Source: Aliihoeflea sp052435735 (lineage in GTDB: Bacteria; Pseudomonadota; Alphaproteobacteria; Rhizobiales; Rhizobiaceae). Taken from it: a stretch of DNA of 64,000 bases. The stretch's first letter is position 1; each line of letters opens with the position of its first letter. Below are positions 1 to 9,067 of the stretch, one piece after another. The stretch covers positions 9,290 through 73,289 of the forward strand of contig JBQVNB010000019.1 of assembly GCA_052435735.1 (NCBI GenBank). The letters run 5' to 3'. The notes below the pieces were generated by a model. The model saw nothing but the letters and a program-made list of their open reading frames with translations. It made no database searches and had not been told where the DNA came from. A program made the translations under genes and the position numbers.

Positions 1-1653
1 TCATGCAGACTTCCCAAACCGCTCGCCCTTGAGTTTCACACCTGCGCTATCTCGATCCCAAGCATCGGGCGTGATGCCCTGAGCACGCAATTCGTGCTTC
101 AGGACTTTAGCGCTTGGCGTCTTTGGCAGCGTCTCCAAAACGCGCACGTATCGCGGCACCATGAAGTATGCCATCCGGTCCTTCAGAAAATTGACCAGTT
201 CAGCAGGCTCGATGACCGTACCTGCGACAGGCGCTACGCAGATGAGGACGTCGTCTTCGCCATGCTCGCTCGGAACAGCGACCGCAGCGGCTTCGAAAAC
301 CGCGGGATGCGCCAGCACTTCCGATTCCACTTCGAATGACGAGATGTTCTCGCCTCTGCGTCGAATCGAATCCTTCATGCGGTCGGTGAAAAAGTAGTTT
401 CCGTTTTCGTCGCGGATGAAGGCGTCGCCTGAATGGAACCACCCATTGCGCCAGGCCTTGGCGGTCGCCTCCGGCATCTTGTGATACCCGCTGTTCATCG
501 CCCAGGGCCGATCGGTCCTGATGATCATCTCGCCCACCACGCCGACTGGAACTTCGCAATCATTTTCGTCCACAAGCCGAACCTCAACACCGGGTCTGGC
601 CTTACCGCAGCTCCCGCGTACCGTCGGGTTCGCCTCGGAAACGATCGGTGTCGAAACTTCCGTCATGTTAAAGATCGTGAAGACCTGAACGCCGAAGCGA
701 TTGCTGAATCGCTCCACGTCCGAGGCCAGCGGCACCATAAGGACCAAGCGCAGGGGATTGTCGGCATCGCTGATCGTTGGCGGTTGCTTCTCCAAGAAGC
801 TGGCCATCACGCCAAGGAGAAACGCGACCGTGGCACCGGTATTGCGTACCGAGTTCCAGTATGTCGCCGTGTCGAAGCGATCGACGAATGCAATCGACCC
901 TCCCCGTGCGAGCATGCAAAACATCGGGCCCATCCCGCCGATGTGAAACATCGGGGCGTTGATGAGATAGCGGTCGCCACTGGTGACGAACGGCCACGTC
1001 TCCGGACCAGCATTGCTGAACAGGTGGAGATAGGACGTTAGCACACCTTTGGACGGTCCCGTCGTTCCAGACGTGAAGATGATCGCCATTGGGTCCCATG
1101 GCTCGATGGTGCGCACTAAAGGCGCAAGACGACCACTCGTCGACTGCATCACATCGTCATGGTGGCTGATGGGAAGCACAGCCGCTTCCACGCGTCCCCC
1201 GGTGATCAGAAAATGGTCAAGGCGCGAGAGTGCCACTTCATCGAAGCGGCCGACCAGACTGGCATCGACGATAGCCAGCCGTGCATCGGAAATATTCACG
1301 ACATGCTCGAGGAGCGTGCCTTTGTAGGCTGTGTTGATAGGCACGTACACCGCGCCCAAATAGTTGATGGCGAAGAAAATCCGGATCTGCTCCCGACAGT
1401 TCGGCATCCAGACCAGAACGTGATCGCCCTGCTTCACGCCAAGAGATTGTAGCCCCAAGGCCGTCTGGACGACCAGTTCACGCAGGCGTTCATAGCTCCA
1501 TTCCTCGCCAGTATCGTCGAATTTGCAGAAGACCTTTTGCGGCTGTTCCTTGGCCCAGCGATCAATCAAATACCGCGTCACCACGCTTTGGCGCGCGGGG
1601 ATGCGGGGATCAGTCGTTTCGGGTGCAATGGGGCTTTCCTGAACTTCGATCAT
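1..1653 (-). CDS. AMP-forming acyl-CoA synthetase (CaiC-like)
   Basis: ANL-superfamily ligase that would activate a carboxylic acid to its CoA thioester using ATP. The P-loop TSGTTGPSKG lies at about residues 194-203, followed by a typical C-terminal domain with the GWFHSGD and RRGENISS motifs and a catalytic-lysine region near PKTPSAKVLK. The open frame extends to a GTG at 1668, but the GGAGGAGG just upstream of the ATG at 1653 is an ideal ribosome binding site, so I take 1653 as the start (550 aa). It lies directly downstream of the monooxygenase gene on the same strand, so the two are probably cotranscribed. Closest subfamily by eye is carnitine/crotonobetaine or long-chain ligase. The substrate is unknown; from context it is an acid released by the neighbouring ketone pathway. 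Confidence 0.9.
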   Translation of the reverse strand: MIEVQESPIAPETTDPRIPARQSVVTRYLIDRWAKEQPQKVFCKFDDTGEEWSYERLRELVVQTALGLQSLGVKQGDHVLVWMPNCREQIRIFFAINYLGAVYVPINTAYKGTLLEHVVNISDARLAIVDASLVGRFDEVALSRLDHFLITGGRVEAAVLPISHHDDVMQSTSGRLAPLVRTIEPWDPMAIIFTSGTTGPSKGVLTSYLHLFSNAGPETWPFVTSGDRYLINAPMFHIGGMGPMFCMLARGGSIAFVDRFDTATYWNSVRNTGATVAFLLGVMASFLEKQPPTISDADNPLRLVLMVPLASDVERFSNRFGVQVFTIFNMTEVSTPIVSEANPTVRGSCGKARPGVEVRLVDENDCEVPVGVVGEMIIRTDRPWAMNSGYHKMPEATAKAWRNGWFHSGDAFIRDENGNYFFTDRMKDSIRRRGENISSFEVESEVLAHPAVFEAAAVAVPSEHGEDDVLICVAPVAGTVIEPAELVNFLKDRMAYFMVPRYVRVLETLPKTPSAKVLKHELRAQGITPDAWDRDSAGVKLKGERFGKSA

Positions 1654-1694
1654 TTTTTCCTCCTCCACTTCTGCCGGTGACGCAGCAACAGCTG

Positions 1695-3629
1695 TCAGAC
1701 CGCCACTCGATCTGGCACCGCCACACCTCGGCTCAGCTTGTAGTCGTTCAAATCTACCGTCCGGGTCATGCGCCAGAAGTCGTCATGTCGCCAAGGCGTC
1801 AGCGCAACCACACGCCCCCGCGAATTGCGGTACCAGTTCTCCATACCGGGATGTGTCCAGACCATCGCCGCATGCGCCGAGTCCACCTTGCGATTGTAAT
1901 CCTCGTAGACCGGGCGCAGCACTTCGATCGTGTCGGCGCCGTTCGCAAAGGTGCACTCGAGGAGCTTCATGATGTAGTGGATCTGGTTTTCGACCGGCGT
2001 AATCACGCTCCCTCCATGACCTAGCCCCGTGTTAGGGCCAAGCAGCGTGAAAAAGTTCGGGAAACCCGGCACTGTAGAGCCCAAATAAGCCCGCGCATCG
2101 TCGTTGTCCCATTCCTCGCGAAGCCGGCGGCCTTGGCGACCCACGACCTCAAAGGAGGCCAGCATTTCGGCCACCTGGAATCCAGTTGCCAGAATGAGGA
2201 CGTCGGCCTCGTGCTCGGAGCCATCTGCGGCGACCAGTGTCGTCCCGCGGACCTCGCGCAAATGTTGCGGGACAAGGCAAACGTGATCCCGTGCCACCGC
2301 GCGGTACCAGCCGTTGTCGAGCAGCATTCGCTTGCCGAACGGCGGATAGTCCGGGAGAACCAAATCGAGCAGGTCCTGCCGAGCCCCGAGTTCCTCCTTT
2401 ACGTACTCGGTGAAGAAGCGCCGATGAGCGTCGTTAATGGCGTTGATCGCCCGGTCTGGCTCCGGCCAGGCTGGATCGACCTGAAGCGAGACATGAACGC
2501 GATCGTTAAATGTCCAGGCGAGCCTCTGGCGATACCATTTTTGGTAAAGTGGCACCTCACGAATGAGCCAGCGAATTGGTTCCGGAACGGAAGTCTTGAA
2601 TTTCGGAAACGGTGCCGCCCATTGCTTTGATCGGGCGAAAACCGTCAGATCGCAGACCTCGTCGACGATGGCGGGCACGACCTGCATGGCACTTGCGCCG
2701 TTACCGACCACCGCCACCCTTTTGCCAGCGAGATCGACATCATCCGGCCAATCGGCCGTATGCACGCATGGGCCCGGGAACGTGTCGAGGCCCGGAATAT
2801 TGGGAACTTTCGGAATGTTGAGTATTCCCACCGCTGAGAAGATGGCCGCGTATCGGCGAGCTTGCTCGCCGGCCGGGCGTTTGACGTCCACGATCCAGTC
2901 GCCACTCGTTTCGTCGTAGCGCGCTCGCTCGACTTTGGTGTCGAATTCAGCTCGTTCGTAAAGGCCATGCTCGCGTGCGACATGTCGGAAATAGTCGAGC
3001 AATTCCGCCTGCAAAGCGAAATAGTGTGACCAGTCATACTGCGCGAAAGAATAGGAATAGAGATGGTTCGGCGTGTCCACGCCGGCTCCGGGGTAGCGAT
3101 TCTCGCGCCAGGTGCCGCCGAAGTCGCCGTCCTTGTCGACAATGTCGAAAGGAACGCCCGCCGCGGTGAGACGGATCGCGGCGCATATGCCCGACATGCC
3201 GGCGCCCACGATCAGGACACGAAAGCCTTTGGGAGCTGAAAGCGGCGCCTGATCGAACGAGTTTCCCGCAAGTTCAGCCGAGACGATCTCGCCATATTCG
3301 CTCGTGACTTGCTCGGCCATGGAATGTGAGAGCATGCGCGCGGCCAGTTCCGGCTCCGGCGCGGAGATCGCGGGCTTCTCACCCGCCTTGAGCTTTAGGA
3401 TCGCAGTGAGCGCCGCTTGGCGGATGTCTTGCTGAACATTGGGTGGGAGGCCGCCGTCATCGTTGTCATCAAGCCCCTTTCCCCGTCGTGGGATGTAGGG
3501 CTCTTCAAGCCATTTCATGTCGCCGGTTGCCTGCGTCAATACCAGCAGCAGCGTAGGAACGTTCGCGATGGCGACCGCTTCGGTCAACCGCTCCGCCCAC
3601 TCTTCTGATGTCTTGTCCCCGCCCGCCAT
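1695..3629 (-). CDS. Baeyer-Villiger monooxygenase, 4-hydroxyacetophenone monooxygenase type
   Basis: FAD/NADPH enzyme that inserts one oxygen next to a ketone carbonyl, giving an ester. Visible motifs are the FAD Rossmann fingerprint GAGMSG (residues 142-147), the Baeyer-Villiger signature F-x-G-x3-H-x3-W-P at 284-295 (FPGPCVHTADWP), and the second nucleotide motif GNGASA at 309-314. An N-terminal extension of about 135 residues ahead of the FAD domain and a total of 644 aa match the 4-hydroxyacetophenone monooxygenase subgroup rather than cyclohexanone monooxygenases. The frame is open to 3698, but the ATG at 3629 has a GAGAGGA ribosome site and the preceding 23 codons do not look coding. 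It is divergent from an esterase, which fits ketone to ester to acid plus alcohol. Confidence 0.92.
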   Translation of the reverse strand: MAGGDKTSEEWAERLTEAVAIANVPTLLLVLTQATGDMKWLEEPYIPRRGKGLDDNDDGGLPPNVQQDIRQAALTAILKLKAGEKPAISAPEPELAARMLSHSMAEQVTSEYGEIVSAELAGNSFDQAPLSAPKGFRVLIVGAGMSGICAAIRLTAAGVPFDIVDKDGDFGGTWRENRYPGAGVDTPNHLYSYSFAQYDWSHYFALQAELLDYFRHVAREHGLYERAEFDTKVERARYDETSGDWIVDVKRPAGEQARRYAAIFSAVGILNIPKVPNIPGLDTFPGPCVHTADWPDDVDLAGKRVAVVGNGASAMQVVPAIVDEVCDLTVFARSKQWAAPFPKFKTSVPEPIRWLIREVPLYQKWYRQRLAWTFNDRVHVSLQVDPAWPEPDRAINAINDAHRRFFTEYVKEELGARQDLLDLVLPDYPPFGKRMLLDNGWYRAVARDHVCLVPQHLREVRGTTLVAADGSEHEADVLILATGFQVAEMLASFEVVGRQGRRLREEWDNDDARAYLGSTVPGFPNFFTLLGPNTGLGHGGSVITPVENQIHYIMKLLECTFANGADTIEVLRPVYEDYNRKVDSAHAAMVWTHPGMENWYRNSRGRVVALTPWRHDDFWRMTRTVDLNDYKLSRGVAVPDRVAV

Positions 3630-3684
3630 ACGATCCTCTCGTGCCCACACTTCCGAAATGCTGCGGCAAAAATGACCGACCAGC

Positions 3685-3725
3685 TTGACATAAGTCAAGC
3701 GTTTTGATCATTTGACTTAAGTCAG
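3685..3725. promoter_or_regulatory. Paired palindromic operator in a divergent promoter
   Basis: Two related palindromes lie between the divergent monooxygenase and esterase genes: TTGACATAAGTCAA (3685-3698, one mismatch) and TTGACTTAAGTCAG (3712-3725, core TGACTTAAGTCA perfect). Their centres are 27 bases apart. This is the expected form of a dimeric repressor site. The likely binder is the TetR protein encoded at the end of the rightward operon, but that link is inference. Both copies also resemble a -35 TTGACA/TTGACT, so occupancy would block transcription in both directions. Confidence 0.65.
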
Positions 3726-3764
3726 ATCGCGGTTAAGCCTTTTGGCTTGAAGGAGGGCTCCGCA

Positions 3765-5009
3765 TTGAGGTTCGCTTCAGTCGACGATTGGAATACACGC
3801 ACGGCCGCGCTGGGGATTGGCGGCTCGGTGCATCCGGATTTTGCTGCAGTCCGCGAAGCGTTCATCGCCAACTTCGATCAACGAGACGAGTTGGGCGCAT
3901 CGCTCTTCATTACGGTCGACGGACAGATCGTGGCGGACTTGTGGGGCGGCACGGCCGACGTTGGGCGTCCGTGGGAGCAGGACACAGTCTGTGTCGTCTT
4001 CTCCTGCACCAAAGCTGCGACCGCCCTTTGCTTGCACCTGCTTGCCGAGCGCGGGCATGTGTCGCTGGACGTCCCCGTCGCGGAGTACTGGCCCGAATTC
4101 GGTGCAGCAGGCAAAGCGTCCGTCACGCTCCGAATGCTGCTCGACCATTCCGCCGGACTGCCCGCGCTGCGGGAAAAGGTCAAGGCAGACTGCATGACAG
4201 ACTGGGACTACATGATCCGCCGCCTCGAAAGCGAGGAGCCGTTCTGGGAGCCTGGCACGCGCGTGGGTTACCACCCGCTGACATTCGGTTTTCTCGTGGG
4301 CGAGGTCGTGCGCCGCGTGTCCGGGCGTTCGCTCGGCACATTCTTCAGAGACGAAATTGCTGCGCCGCTCGATCTCGACTTCTGGATCGGACTGCCAACC
4401 GAGCAGCAGCACCGCGTCGCGCCGATCGTACCTTACCGGGCGCCCAACGAGCTTGCAGATACGCCGTTCCTTGCCGCCGCGCGTCGAGAGGAAACCATAC
4501 CGAACCTGTTCGTCTTCAACAGCGGCGACTGGAGCTATCGCGGCGTCAACACAGCCGCAGGCCGGTCCGCGGAAATCGGCGCGGCCGGAGGTGTCACCAA
4601 CGCGCGGGGTTTGGGGCGCATGTTTGCCGCCCTTGCCGAGGGCGGTGCGGCGATCGGTCTGTCGCCCGATACGATTGCCACTTTCTCGCGGGCCAGCTCA
4701 GCGACGCATCTCGATGCCACATTCATCGCGCCTTCGCGCTTCGGGCCAGGGTTCATGCTGGGCATGGCCGAACGCCCGACTGCCGGCGGCCGCGAAAGCC
4801 TGTCCTTCGGCGAACATGCCTTCGGACATGTGGGGATGGGAGGATCGGTCGGTTTTGCCGATCCGCAATCAAGGGTCGGCTTTGCGTACGTGATGAACCG
4901 GCTTGGCGGCGGCCTTCTGCTAAACGAGCGGGGACAGTCGCTGGTCGATGCCTTCTATGGCTGCCTTGGGCACACGCGGCACGCCATGGGCTTCTGGACG
5001 AAAAACTGA
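3765..5009 (+). CDS. Serine hydrolase, beta-lactamase/EstB-type esterase
   Basis: Esterase of the class C beta-lactamase fold (family VIII esterases). The catalytic S-x-x-K is S80-C-T-K83 and the second catalytic tyrosine is in GYHP (Y169), with a GEVVRRVSG helix following as in EstB-like proteins. There is no signal peptide, so it is cytoplasmic. The frame opens at a TTG at 3747, but GGAGG at 3752-3756 sits 8 bases before a TTG at 3765, which I choose as the start (414 aa). It is the first gene of an operon with a TRAP importer and TetR, and diverges from the Baeyer-Villiger monooxygenase. The likely role is to hydrolyse the ester that enzyme makes. Other members act on beta-lactams or short acyl esters. 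Confidence 0.85.
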   Translation: MRFASVDDWNTRTAALGIGGSVHPDFAAVREAFIANFDQRDELGASLFITVDGQIVADLWGGTADVGRPWEQDTVCVVFSCTKAATALCLHLLAERGHVSLDVPVAEYWPEFGAAGKASVTLRMLLDHSAGLPALREKVKADCMTDWDYMIRRLESEEPFWEPGTRVGYHPLTFGFLVGEVVRRVSGRSLGTFFRDEIAAPLDLDFWIGLPTEQQHRVAPIVPYRAPNELADTPFLAAARREETIPNLFVFNSGDWSYRGVNTAAGRSAEIGAAGGVTNARGLGRMFAALAEGGAAIGLSPDTIATFSRASSATHLDATFIAPSRFGPGFMLGMAERPTAGGRESLSFGEHAFGHVGMGGSVGFADPQSRVGFAYVMNRLGGGLLLNERGQSLVDAFYGCLGHTRHAMGFWTKN

Positions 5010-5032
5010 ACATTCAACGGGAGGAAGTCGAA

Positions 5033-6187
5033 ATGGAAATCCGGAATCTCTTGCTTAGCAGCGCGACCGCCATCGGGGTCGTCGCCAGCCTGTCCGGTGC
5101 GGCACAGGCGCGCGAACTGAGCTTTGCAATCGGCCATCCGCCGGTGTCGAACCTCGTCAAAAGTGCGGAAGAGGCCGCCAAGCAGTTCAACGAGGAAACG
5201 GGCGGCGAGATGACCATCAAGGTCTACCCGCTTTCGCTTCTTTCGATGGCCGAGACTTCGGGCGGACTGCGGGAGGGGTTGGCCGACATCGGCACCGTGA
5301 TGACCCCGTATTTTCCAAATGAGTTCCCCCACACGAACCTCATCGTGGAATCCTCCATGGTTCTTCAGACGCTGGGTGCAGACGTGGCGGACGTTCAGGC
5401 TGGAGCCTTTGCCGGCGCGGTATCTGAATTCGTCATGACGAAATGTCCTGAATGCGTGGAAGAATTCGCCGAGCAGAACCAGGTGTTCACGGGCGGCGCC
5501 GGCACCCCGCCTTATGTTCTCAACTGCACCAAGCCGATCGTCAGCGCCGAAGATCTGAAAGGTGCCAGGTTGCGCATCGGCGGTGCGAACTGGGCGCGTT
5601 GGTCCGAAGCGGTAGGCGCGAGCCCGATCACGATGTCCGGCAACGAGATGCTCGAAGCGCTCAGCCAGGGCGTGCTCGACTGCATCATCCTGTCGACGCC
5701 CGACATCTACAATTTCGGCATGGGCGGCGCGGTCACCCACATCACGAAGGGGGCTCCTGGTGGCGCCTATTTCGCGTCCGTCTCGAACATCAACATGGAT
5801 ACGTGGAACGAACTGACGGCAGAACAGAGGACGGCATTCCTGCGCGCAATGGCGAAGGCTGCTGCCCTTGGGTCTTACAATTACCAGAACGGCGCCGCCG
5901 AGGTCGAAGCCAAGGCGGCTGACGATGGAGTCGTCATCCAGGACGCAGAGCCTGCCGTCGTGGAAGCGACAAAGGCATTTGCCGCCGCGGACGAACAGTT
6001 TCTCATCAACGACTTCGCCACACGCCACGGCGTGGAGCGCGGTGAGGAAATGATCGGCGAGTTCAAGGAACTTCTCGACAAGTGGATCGGCCTGATGCGC
6101 GAGGCCGAAGGGGCCGAGGCATACGAGAAGCTGTTCTGGGACGAGATCTACGCGAAGATCGACGTCAACTCCTACGGCATGCGCTGA
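5033..6187 (+). CDS. dctP: TRAP transporter substrate-binding protein, DctP family
   Basis: Periplasmic binding subunit of a tripartite ATP-independent transporter, a Na+-driven carboxylate importer. The start at the ATG 5033 follows GGGAGGAAG. The first ~24 residues form a Sec signal peptide ending AQA before RELSFAIGHPP. 384 aa is somewhat longer than the usual ~330. The family anchors ligand carboxylates through a conserved arginine; here LRIGG near residue 180 is the likely position. The open frame in this phase continues far upstream through the esterase gene, but that part is an out-of-frame shadow. It is followed by a hairpin and the two permease genes. The ligand is unknown; an aromatic or keto acid would fit the neighbouring genes. 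Confidence 0.9.
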   Translation: MEIRNLLLSSATAIGVVASLSGAAQARELSFAIGHPPVSNLVKSAEEAAKQFNEETGGEMTIKVYPLSLLSMAETSGGLREGLADIGTVMTPYFPNEFPHTNLIVESSMVLQTLGADVADVQAGAFAGAVSEFVMTKCPECVEEFAEQNQVFTGGAGTPPYVLNCTKPIVSAEDLKGARLRIGGANWARWSEAVGASPITMSGNEMLEALSQGVLDCIILSTPDIYNFGMGGAVTHITKGAPGGAYFASVSNINMDTWNELTAEQRTAFLRAMAKAAALGSYNYQNGAAEVEAKAADDGVVIQDAEPAVVEATKAFAAADEQFLINDFATRHGVERGEEMIGEFKELLDKWIGLMREAEGAEAYEKLFWDEIYAKIDVNSYGMR

Positions 6188-6194
6188 CCTGAGT

Positions 6195-6218
6195 GCCGGC
6201 TCCTGTAAGGGAGCCGGC
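6195..6218 (+). other. Hairpin between dctP and dctQ
   Basis: Perfect 9-bp stem GCCGGCTCC / GGAGCCGGC with a 6-base loop directly after the dctP stop codon and 18 bases before dctQ. There is no T-run, so it is more likely a 3' RNA-stabilising or attenuating structure than a full terminator. Such a structure would raise binding protein relative to membrane subunits. Confidence 0.65.
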
Positions 6219-6236
6219 CCATTCTCGGAGGATGCC

Positions 6237-6746
6237 GTGGCATCGATTTCGCGACTTCTCGCCAAGGCTGCTCAACTAACGGCATTTCTTGCCGGTCTGG
6301 CCATCGCAGCGATGATGATCCAAGTCACCGCCGACGTGGCGATGCGATACCTTCTGGGACGCCCCTTGTCCGGCACTCTTACCGTGGTCAGCTACTATTA
6401 CATGGTGATCGCAGCTTTCGTGCCCCTGGCGCTAGCCGAGCAGAAAGGCGGACACATTTCGGTTGAGTTCGTCACCGAGCTCTTGCCGCAGCGGGTACAG
6501 GATCATCTTGCCGGGCTAATTCTCATCCCGACAACCCTCATCGGGGCCGTTCTCACCTGGCGAACGTTCGAAGCCGCCATGCGGGCTTTTCAGATGGGCG
6601 CTTCGCAAACCAATGGCTCATCCTCAATCCCCGTCTGGCCAGCCTATTTCGCGTTACCGCTCGGAGCTGGTCTGATGACGCTGATCTTGCTTGCGCGGTT
6701 CATCGCCTACGTGACCGGCCGCACATATGAAGGGGACAGCAAGTGA
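6237..6746 (+). CDS. dctQ: TRAP transporter small permease, DctQ family
   Basis: Small membrane subunit (169 aa, about four hydrophobic segments) that pairs with DctM in the TRAP complex in the inner membrane. It starts at GTG 6237, preceded by GGAGG with 5-base spacing. Typical DctQ features are visible: an early TM helix, the DVAMRYLLGRPLSGT stretch, and EQKGGHISVEF after the second helix. The stop codon overlaps the dctM start by 4 bases (GTGA), indicating translational coupling. Confidence 0.9.
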   Translation: MASISRLLAKAAQLTAFLAGLAIAAMMIQVTADVAMRYLLGRPLSGTLTVVSYYYMVIAAFVPLALAEQKGGHISVEFVTELLPQRVQDHLAGLILIPTTLIGAVLTWRTFEAAMRAFQMGASQTNGSSSIPVWPAYFALPLGAGLMTLILLARFIAYVTGRTYEGDSK

Positions 6747-8050
6747 GTGGGATCGAACTTGGTCTGTATGGACTTGCGTTTCTGCTGCTTCTGATCGCAT
6801 TGCGCATGCCAATCGGTTTGGCGCTAATCGGAGTCTCGTTCGTCGGCCTGTGGATGTTGACGAGCTGGAACGTGGCTTGGGGCGCGCTTGGTGTGATCCC
6901 CTACAACTTCGCTGCCAACTGGGTGCTCAGCTCGGTGCCGATGTTCCTTTTGCTAGGCTATGTCTCTTTCCACACCAAGTTGACCGAGGGCCTTTTTCAG
7001 GCTGCCAGGGTGTGGTTTTCGGTACTCCCGGGTGGGCTTGCCATCGCCGCCATCCTGGGCAGCGCGGGTTTTGCGGCCGTATCGGGGTCTTCCGTCGCCT
7101 GCTCGGCGACCATGGGCCGTATAGCCGTGCCCGAAATGCTCAAGTCCGGCTACGATCCTCAACTGGCCACCGGAACTGTGGCAGTCGCAGGAACGATCGG
7201 CGCTCTCATTCCGCCGTCGATCATCATGATCCTATACGGAATCGTCGCTCAGGTCCCCGTTACAGAGCTATTTCTCGGCGGAATCGCAGCGGGCCTCTTA
7301 ACAACGGTCGGCTACATCGTGGTCGTGCTCGTTCGGGTCGCTCGCAATCCGGCTCTGGCTCCGTCAACAGCTGACAAAGCATCATGGAACGAGCGCATCG
7401 CTGCTATCAGGGAGACCTGGCCCGTCGTGCTGATCATGATCGGCATCTTCAGCGGGCTGTTCGGCGGACTTTTCACGCCCACGGAGGCCGGCGCGGTCGG
7501 CGCGGCGCTCGCTTGTCTCGTTGCTATCTTGAAGGGAACCTTCACATGGGAGCGGTTTTCGACGGCGATCAAGGAAACGGTGCTTACGACCGGTGCCCTC
7601 ATCATTATCGGCGTCGGCGCGAGCCTTCTGACCCGTTTCCTCGCGCTGTCGGGAACGGGCGACTTCCTGAGCGAACTGGTGCTGGAGAGTGGCGCTTCGC
7701 CCATGACGGTCCTCCTGGGCGTCGTGGTTCTCTATCTGCTTCTAGGTATGTTTCTGGAACCCATCGGCGCCATGCTCCTGACGCTTCCCATTGTTTTGCC
7801 GATGATCGACGGCGCGGGCTTCAGCCTCTTGTGGTTCGGCATCATCGTCACCAAACTCCTCGAAATCGGGATGATCACGCCACCGGTGGGCATGAATGTC
7901 TTCGTTATCAAAGGTATCGTGGGCAAAACCGTCTCGACCGGCGCAATCTTCAAAGGTATCTGGTGGTTTCTGGTGATGGACCTCATCGTCCTCGGCCTTA
8001 TGATCACATTCCCGCAGATTGTGACTTACCTCCCGCGGGTGTGGGGATGA
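6743..8050 (+). CDS. dctM: TRAP transporter large permease, DctM family
   Basis: The ion-coupled transport subunit of the TRAP system, 435 aa with about 12 hydrophobic helices. Recognisable DctM motifs are GSAGFAAVSGSSVACSATMG, the GTIGALIPPSIIMILYGI loop, the FTPTEAGAVGA repeat and EIGMITPPVGMNVFVIKG near the C-terminus. It starts at GTG 6743 overlapping dctQ. TetR follows after 15 bases, so the importer and its likely regulator share one transcript. Confidence 0.93.
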   Translation: MSGIELGLYGLAFLLLLIALRMPIGLALIGVSFVGLWMLTSWNVAWGALGVIPYNFAANWVLSSVPMFLLLGYVSFHTKLTEGLFQAARVWFSVLPGGLAIAAILGSAGFAAVSGSSVACSATMGRIAVPEMLKSGYDPQLATGTVAVAGTIGALIPPSIIMILYGIVAQVPVTELFLGGIAAGLLTTVGYIVVVLVRVARNPALAPSTADKASWNERIAAIRETWPVVLIMIGIFSGLFGGLFTPTEAGAVGAALACLVAILKGTFTWERFSTAIKETVLTTGALIIIGVGASLLTRFLALSGTGDFLSELVLESGASPMTVLLGVVVLYLLLGMFLEPIGAMLLTLPIVLPMIDGAGFSLLWFGIIVTKLLEIGMITPPVGMNVFVIKGIVGKTVSTGAIFKGIWWFLVMDLIVLGLMITFPQIVTYLPRVWG

Positions 8051-8065
8051 CAAGAAGAAGAGGCG

Positions 8066-8749
8066 ATGACTGAAAATCCAGAAGAACGCGCAGCTGATTC
8101 CGCTCGTCAAAAGATCAAAGATGCAGCACTGCGACTGTTTTCTTCCAAGGGCATCGATGCGGTCACCGTCCGGCAGATCGTGGCTGAGGCTGGCACGCGA
8201 AACAACGCGTCGATTCACTACTACTTTGGATCGAAAGACGCACTGCTCAACGAACTGATCCTCGATCGCGCACACTGGAGCGACAGCGCGCGGATACGCA
8301 AACTCGACGAGTTGGAAGCTCAGGGCGGACCACACACAATTGAGGACGTAGTCCGGCTCATCATTGAGGTGGAGACCAGTCCGAGCTGGGCGCTAGGTAT
8401 TGACGCCGCAACCCGTAGCTCGGGCCACATGCGATTTGTGATGAACTTACAGATTAATCACAGGCGAGCTTTCATGCAGGCCATGGCAGGACATCGTACG
8501 TCCGGCTATATCCGGTGCATAGAACACATCTATAGTTTCCTACCTCATATGCCTAAAAGTGTGCTCAACCAGCGCCTTATCTTCATGGACCTGTTCTTTG
8601 GGGCCACCCTTGCCGCGCGTGAGGCGGCCTTCGAACAGGACCCGACCGGCGGCAAGCTCTGGGGCGATGCCGGAACAATCGAGAACCTGATTCAGTCGGC
8701 ATGTCACATACTGACTGCTTCAGTCCCGCCCGAGACGCGGTTGACGTGA
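8066..8749 (+). CDS. TetR-family transcriptional regulator
   Basis: 227 aa. The N-terminal TetR helix-turn-helix is clear: KIKDAALRLFSSKG, then VTVRQIVAEAGTRNNASIHYYFGSKDALL (about residues 12-57). The C-terminal ligand domain is generic. It is the last gene of the esterase-TRAP operon, with only 15 bases after dctM and no promoter palindrome of its own, so it is probably expressed with the genes it controls. The natural target is the paired palindrome at 3685-3725. The inducer is unknown, presumably the imported acid or the ketone. Confidence 0.88.
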   Translation: MTENPEERAADSARQKIKDAALRLFSSKGIDAVTVRQIVAEAGTRNNASIHYYFGSKDALLNELILDRAHWSDSARIRKLDELEAQGGPHTIEDVVRLIIEVETSPSWALGIDAATRSSGHMRFVMNLQINHRRAFMQAMAGHRTSGYIRCIEHIYSFLPHMPKSVLNQRLIFMDLFFGATLAAREAAFEQDPTGGKLWGDAGTIENLIQSACHILTASVPPETRLT

Positions 8750-9067
8750 TCGGCGGCTTACCGTCCTTGTCGGCCCAATACCGGACTGTCTGTTGGCGGC
8801 CCCTGTGCTGACCGGGCAAATTTTGCCTGAAAAGGCCGACCCGGATGGTAGCCAGCCGCCAAGCGCTTCGCCTTTGGGATCGCCAAGTTCCGGATTGGAA
8901 AGACTATAAGTTCAGAAGCCGCGCTAACGGCGCATAGATGGTCATCTGCGCTCACGGCTACGTCGGCTGGAGGCCAGGGCGCTAGCCAAGATAAGACAAC
9001 ATTGACTTGTTACTACATTTGATTTACCGATCGGGTAGCAGCGGGAGGCTGCGCTCGGGAGGAAATC
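8750..9067. other. Gene-free stretch between two operons, with promoter candidate
   Basis: About 318 bases without a credible gene. It contains a GGCAAA-N-TTTGCC palindromic motif (8815-8827) that recurs beyond the sulfatase operon. Near its right end is a possible promoter, TTGACT at 9002-9007, followed by the short palindrome CCGATCGG at 9027-9034, which could bind the GntR regulator of the next operon. The sequence changes here from the less GC-rich catabolic block to very GC-rich coding. Confidence 0.5.
8814..8838 (+). repeat. Left copy of a 25-base repeat flanking the sulfatase operon
   Basis: GGGCAAATTTTGCCTG followed by AAAAGGCCG. A copy matching at 21 of 25 positions lies at 16796-16820 beyond the other end of the 9.07-16.68 kb operon, in the same orientation. 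The core is a GGCAAA/TTTGCC palindrome. Too short to be sure of common origin. Confidence 0.45.

Noticed and set aside
3788..5032. Long upstream extension of the DctP frame through the esterase gene
   Set aside because: Arg-rich out-of-phase translation; a signal peptide and ribosome site at 5033 fix the real start.
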